The notes under the pieces: generated by a model
Seen by the model: the letters and a program-made list of their open reading frames with translations, nothing else
The model's database searches: none
What the model was told of the DNA's origin: nothing
Position numbers and translations under genes: made by a program
Source of the DNA: Galerina marginata
Lineage: Eukaryota > Basidiomycota > Agaricomycetes > Agaricales > Galerinaceae
Assembly (NCBI GenBank): GCA_023014335.1
Contig: JAECYW010000019.1
Span: 248,001-312,000 of the forward strand
Direction of reading: 5' to 3'
Length of the DNA stretch: 64,000 nucleotides
In this document: positions 59,957 through 64,000 of the stretch, piece by piece
How the letters are laid out: each line of letters begins with the position of its first letter
How positions within the stretch are numbered: the stretch's first letter is position 1

Positions 59957-60578
59957 GGTGGTAATGAAGAAATATATGCTCTCTCGATGGCCTTATAAGG
60001 AATTCGGTGTGAGGAATCTTGATTATTTGTGGTGTTTGTGAGAGACCAGAGTGCTGAGCCATGGTCTCGGTCAAAGCATTTAAGCACGCCGACGCGAGTA
60101 GTCACGCGACCCCTACCTTAGGTAAAATTCAAATCGGGACCGAGAGGCACGGCCTGTTGTATTCCTTTTCATCAGGGCGACATTGAGGTCACTTGTATAC
60201 CAGGACTATGTAAGTATCCTGAGTTACCTTGGTTTTCCAAAAACCATTCAATTGCGTGCGTCTACATCGAAAAGATCCAAATTGGCCCCCAGAACCAACC
60301 CAGAACCAGCCGCCAGTTTCGCTCGGAGGCTACATCCTAGAGGGGAAGGTTGCATCTTGTCATACCAGAATGTAGACACGGGTGGTGTCGCTATTCATTG
60401 CAAACGCCAAAGGTGGCGTGTTTTTGTAAATCATTATTGGGCCGCTTCTCTAATGGGAGACATGGAGCAATTCCGGTTTTCGCTCTCAAACGTCTCGTAT
60501 TCATCCATTAAATTTTGAATATTATATACGTACATGGACGACAGCGCCCGTTGGTCTCTCTATCCAGGACACCCGGTT
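59957..60578. other. Intergenic, promoter side of the aldehyde dehydrogenase gene
   Basis: No gene recognised on either strand. Confidence 0.45.
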
Positions 60579-62418
60579 TCACTCACGTTTCAAAAACGCG
60601 TCATTTAAAAATGTAACGGTATACTTGCGCCACAGATAATCGTATCTATGTATAAGATAAGTTACAGTCATCAACTCTTCTCCGGCTGGGGACTGCACCA
60701 TCAGGACGAGAGTCGTAGCCACGGGGATATCAACTGTTCTTCCTGAGGAACGTAAGTTATTAGGAGGACCCTGAAATAATTGAGATGAAGAGACGCACGA
60801 GGTAACTATTGATAAAATTTTGGCCTTAGCTACCACATAGGATTCCTCTCCGGAAATAGGGTATTCTTGAAGGCATTTGGTCAGACTGGGTTGGCCAAAG
60901 GCCCTAGACAGCCACACTCTCAGTACAATAGAGAGGTTGAAATTTGGGAGCGGACTGTACGGTGACAGTTTGCATCTTAAAGTGGAAAGACCATAAGCTC
61001 GTAGCAACAAAACGGCGGAGAAGAAATGCCAGGGAGTCATTAACTAGTCATTTTCGAAGTATAGAGGGACGGTCTGTTGGACTCGGTAACGATAAACATT
61101 TAATTGCATCTCGTAGAGTATAGTCTCTCGTTGTCTGGTAGTTTCTACGGGTTACGTTAGGTTGGATATCACATTATTATTGAGTAATTAAACCTCATAC
61201 CGAAGCCTCAATAGCCTTCAAGAATAATGGGTACCCTACCTGAGAACGTGGAGACATTCCAGCTCGCTCCACAACTTCATGTAAGTCGATCATGGGACTG
61301 GCTTTCCCAAACCACGGCGAAATCTTCATATAAAGTTGTTGGACCCACAAAGAAAGGACCAGAGCGGCTAGAGTCAAATAGAAAATCACCAAGAGAAGCA
61401 TGATAAAAGCGACATATTTGTTCCCTGATAAACCAGGGATTCCAGGTCAAGCATTGGTCGGTGAAACTCGCCTAAATCGAGTTCCAAGGAGCGTCCCGAA
61501 GCATCATAGTAACAGGGCCACCGTGCCAGAGTTGGGTATTAACAGCACACCTAATACTCGCAACGTAACCGGCAGGTCCTCTTCATCGATTGATGGCAGA
61601 ATAGTGGAATGAGGTACATCCAATGTTCCAAAAGGCTGCACGTTGCCGTGCCACTTTTCTTTGAGGATGGCGTCCAGTTGTTTCGAAACGTTACTAATTC
61701 TAGCACCGACGAATTTGATCACTGTAGATGGGTAGATGAGTGGGATGAAGCATATCGGACGAGACGATTGATGATCGTGAGCGATGGCCAGTCCGGAGTG
61801 GGAAGAAATGACCTGAGTGGGTGATGCTTTCTGATTTCGCAGAATTTCATCAAAGAAGAATCTCTCTACACCAGCATCCACCCCCAACGCGTCGTTCAGG
61901 ACCAAAGCAGATGACACGTTCTTTAAGTTTGCATCGAACATGACCTGAATGTGATTTCTGGTTGACTCGCGACCAAGAAGGGGAACGAAGTCGGGAACTG
62001 TTGTAGGGTCCAATAGGGTGTTTCACGGTAGCCCAACTTCAGCCCAACTTCGCCTCCAACTTTGGTCCCAACTTGGGCCCCAATTTGAGGACAAGTTGCA
62101 AAACTCAAAATTTCCGTTGGCCTTGGGTGTTTCACGGTAGAGTTGGCCAACTTACCTCCGAACCCGTTGCCAACCTGACTATTTGCTGATGGGGCTGCCT
62201 TTTATGGAAGGTATGGAAGTTGGAAATTCGAGTTGGGAGCAAAGTTGGGCATCAAGTTGGGATGCGAATCGTGCTCCGGAGCACGACTCGCATCCCAACT
62301 TGCGAAATCGGCCCAACTTTGCCTTTCCAACTTGACCAAAGTTGGGATCCAAGTTGGAACCCAAGTTGGGGCAAAGTTGCCCTACCGTGAAACACCCTAA
62401 TGAAGTACCGAAAGTACT
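60579..62418 (-). pseudogene. Unknown protein gene, apparently split by a MITE
   Basis: Protein-like frames on the minus strand are at 62013-61504 (170 codons; GREST, NDALGVDAGVERFFFDEIL, SKQLDAILKEKW), at 61401-61195 (a membrane helix, MLLLVIFYLTLAALVLSLWV, then KISPWFGKASPMIDLHEVVE) and at 61040-60579. They may be exons of one membrane protein; the splice pattern was not solved and no family was recognised. The first frame has no ATG at its start and is closed by a stop inside the terminal repeat of the MITE at 62016-62397. If the MITE and one TA are left out, the frame reads on without a break into 62400-62418 (GSTFGTSLLDPTTVPD). This suggests insertion into a coding exon. A working gene with the MITE in an intron is still possible. 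Confidence 0.5.
62016..62397. mobile_element. 382-base MITE with TA target duplication
   Basis: The terminal inverted repeats are GGGTGTTTCACGGTAG (62016-62031) and its complement at 62382-62397, and TA flanks both ends. A third copy of the repeat, facing like the left end, is at 62125-62140, so the element may be a nested or partly duplicated one. Inside are many CCAACTT/AAGTTGG units and a palindrome centred near 62281 (GTGCTCCGGAGCAC). No transposase frame is present. The TA duplication points to mobilisation by a Tc1/mariner-type enzyme. Confidence 0.88.
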
Positions 62419-63073
62419 ACCTCACACTGCCTTGCGACTTCTTGGAGCTGCTTCTGCGAGGCGAGTCGCTATCAAGTCGCTATGAATTTGAAAGCAAGCT
62501 CAAAGGAAGGCACCTGGCATTTTGCAATTATATTATGTAATTAGGATTACGTTATGTAAGTAACTGTTCTCATTGTCCCCATGATTCCTTCCCATGCGCT
62601 TCAAATTCGTTTCATATCACCATTTGAACGCCTGTTCCTCCTTGATATCACAACGCATCTGTCAGCCTTGGGCCTTCGGATTTCGTGCGGCGTGGGCGTA
62701 TAGGGCTGATTACGATGCCTCTGGAAGTCAGTGTCGAGCTACGAGACGTCGTGAAGTGAACGCGTGAACATTTGAACACCCACCAGCTGACCGACGGCAA
62801 GTCGAAAGGCAGAAATCACAGAAGCTACCAAGATAAGAAGGGCGAAAGCGGTATACTATACGCGTACGATTTTCAAGAGGCTCCTCGTAAAATGAAGTGG
62901 ACGAAACTTTTGGATACCTCCATATTCTCCGTTCCTTGATCCCGACTGGCATTGACAGTATTGATCAAGTTATTCATTTTCTCCTGCTAGTAACTCCCTG
63001 ACCTTTGACGATTCCATATATAAGGTTCCCAGTCGTTTTTTAGATTGCCGTGTTGTATCGACGAGCCCGCAAG
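62398..63073. other. Intergenic before the WSC gene
   Basis: No gene recognised apart from possible remains of the MITE-split gene near 62400-62420. The right end carries the promoter of the WSC gene, including ATATATAAGG near 63015. Confidence 0.45.
63015..63024 (+). promoter_or_regulatory. TATA box of the WSC gene
   Basis: ATATATAAGG about 50 bases before the ATG at 63074. Confidence 0.5.
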
Positions 63074-64000
63074 ATGCCAAATTTCTTCAGCTGCTTGACG
63101 ATTGCAGTTTTCCTATACCCGCTTCAGGTATTGTATGAGTACCTCCTCTTCTATCAGGCTGATCATTTCAGTATCTAGAGCACGTCCGAGCCCATTCTTA
63201 GACCCGAAATAGTTGAACTTCGACAGGTTTCGACCAACCCGAATGCGCTGCTCCCCGGCTGGACACCTGTAGGCTGTTTTACGTTAGTGCGTTTCCTTGA
63301 AAGCAAAAGTATACCCGACGACCTTATGAGCATGTTAGAGATGCTTCCCAATTGCGTACTTTGCTTGGGCCATCGTTCACAAGCTCGAGCATGACACCTG
63401 CAGCCTGTATGAACTTTTGTGCCCCTCGTGGATTTGGTTTCGCCGGAGTAGAGTATTCAAGGGTGAGTAATTCATTTCAAACGTTATGTGGAAGGTGACT
63501 AATTTACGTGGGCAGGAATGCTGTGGGTTGATATTTCTCCCATCAAGTCCTACTCAGTCAGCGTATTGTGATTTTAGATTGCGATTTTATAATTCAGGAC
63601 TTTGCAACGCCAGTCAGCGCCAGCGACTGCAATGCCCCATGCGCTGGGGACGGGACCTTGACATGTGGATCTGCCAACCGCATCAGCGTATTTGCAAACG
63701 AGCAACCCAATGTAGTTCATCCCAGCAACAAGCCGTTTGTCGGTGCTTGGCAATACAAGGGGTGCTTCACGTAAATTTTATCCAATTTTTCTGAATCAGT
63801 CAGATGCTGAAATAGTATTCCAGAGAAAACGTTCGAGGTCGTAATCTTGAAAGAATGGTGGGTATATCCGGACCAGTAACGGTAGAGACGTGTACTGCCG
63901 CCTGCAAATCAAGTAACTTCCTTCTTGCGGGGTTGGAGAATGGTGGCGAATGCTGTAAGCGTGGTATTTTACTGAGGGGATGTCGCTAATTCTCCCTCAG
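63074..64000 (+). CDS. Secreted protein with tandem WSC domains (5' part)
   Basis: Exons found: 63074-63127, 63179-63282, 63339-63462, 63516-63522, 63578-63770 and 63824-63954; the gene runs off the window, which ends on an acceptor (CTCCCTCAG). A signal peptide (MPNFFSCLTIAVFLYPLQ) leads to a first WSC domain: GWTPVGCFTD, MTPAACMNFC, FGFAGVEYSRECYCD, ASDCNAPCAGDGTLTCGSAN and RISVF. A second begins at WQYKGCFTENVRGRNL and shows TVETCTAACKSSNFLLAGLE. The ECYC motif of domain 1 needs a 7-base exon (GAATGCT, 63516-63522). WSC domains bind carbohydrate and occur in fungal wall sensors, glyoxal oxidases and extracellular lectin-like proteins; which type this is depends on the missing 3' part. Confidence 0.85.

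Overview
This window looks like nuclear DNA of an agaricomycete (mushroom-forming basidiomycete). The evidence is many short GT-AG introns of about 50-65 bases, very small exons, a class I hydrophobin, WSC and F-box proteins, an AgtA-like GPI-anchored GH13 enzyme, and a fungal Tc1-type transposon. No ribosomal or transfer RNA gene was recognised. Gene models were built by hand from splice sites and family motifs. Each multi-exon model given an exon list below sums to a multiple of three.

Layout. 1-5 kb: a small secreted crystallin-like protein, a metallophosphoesterase and a four-helix membrane protein. 5-8.4 kb: no clear gene, but a 145-base foldback element. 8.4-10.8 kb (minus): a 15-exon GPI-anchored GH13 protein of the alpha-glucanotransferase type. 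11.5-21.2 kb (minus): one very large gene for a YML020W-like alpha/beta hydrolase with a 3.2 kb pyrimidine-rich intron. A second, truncated copy of its promoter and start codon lies near 2.0-2.3 kb. 22.9-23.5 kb (minus): a class I hydrophobin flanked by two diverged repeats. 25-28 kb: two divergent paralogous genes for tiny secreted peptides ending CVCPCSILTESGxVFxC. 28-33.8 kb: gene-poor. 33.8-36.7 kb: a divergent pair, an aldo/keto reductase with 5-nt and 1-nt exons and a conserved-looking protein of unknown function. 38.5-40.6 kb: a 13-exon MFS transporter. 41.3-42.9 kb: a complete Tc1-like transposon whose transposase has lost a catalytic Asp. 45.6-48.8 kb: a CTR copper transporter followed by a ferric/cupric reductase. 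50-54.5 kb: two F-box proteins. 57.9-60 kb (minus): an aldehyde dehydrogenase. 60.6-62.4 kb (minus): a gene of unknown function apparently broken by a 382-base TA-flanked MITE. 63-64 kb: the 5' part of a gene with tandem WSC domains, running off the window.

Functional themes. Cell surface and secretion: hydrophobin, GPI-anchored glucanotransferase, WSC protein, crystallin-like protein and the peptide pair. Metal uptake: the reductase can supply reduced copper or iron and CTR imports copper. The least expected signals are the peptide family, the chain of micro-exons including a 1-base exon, and the giant intron.
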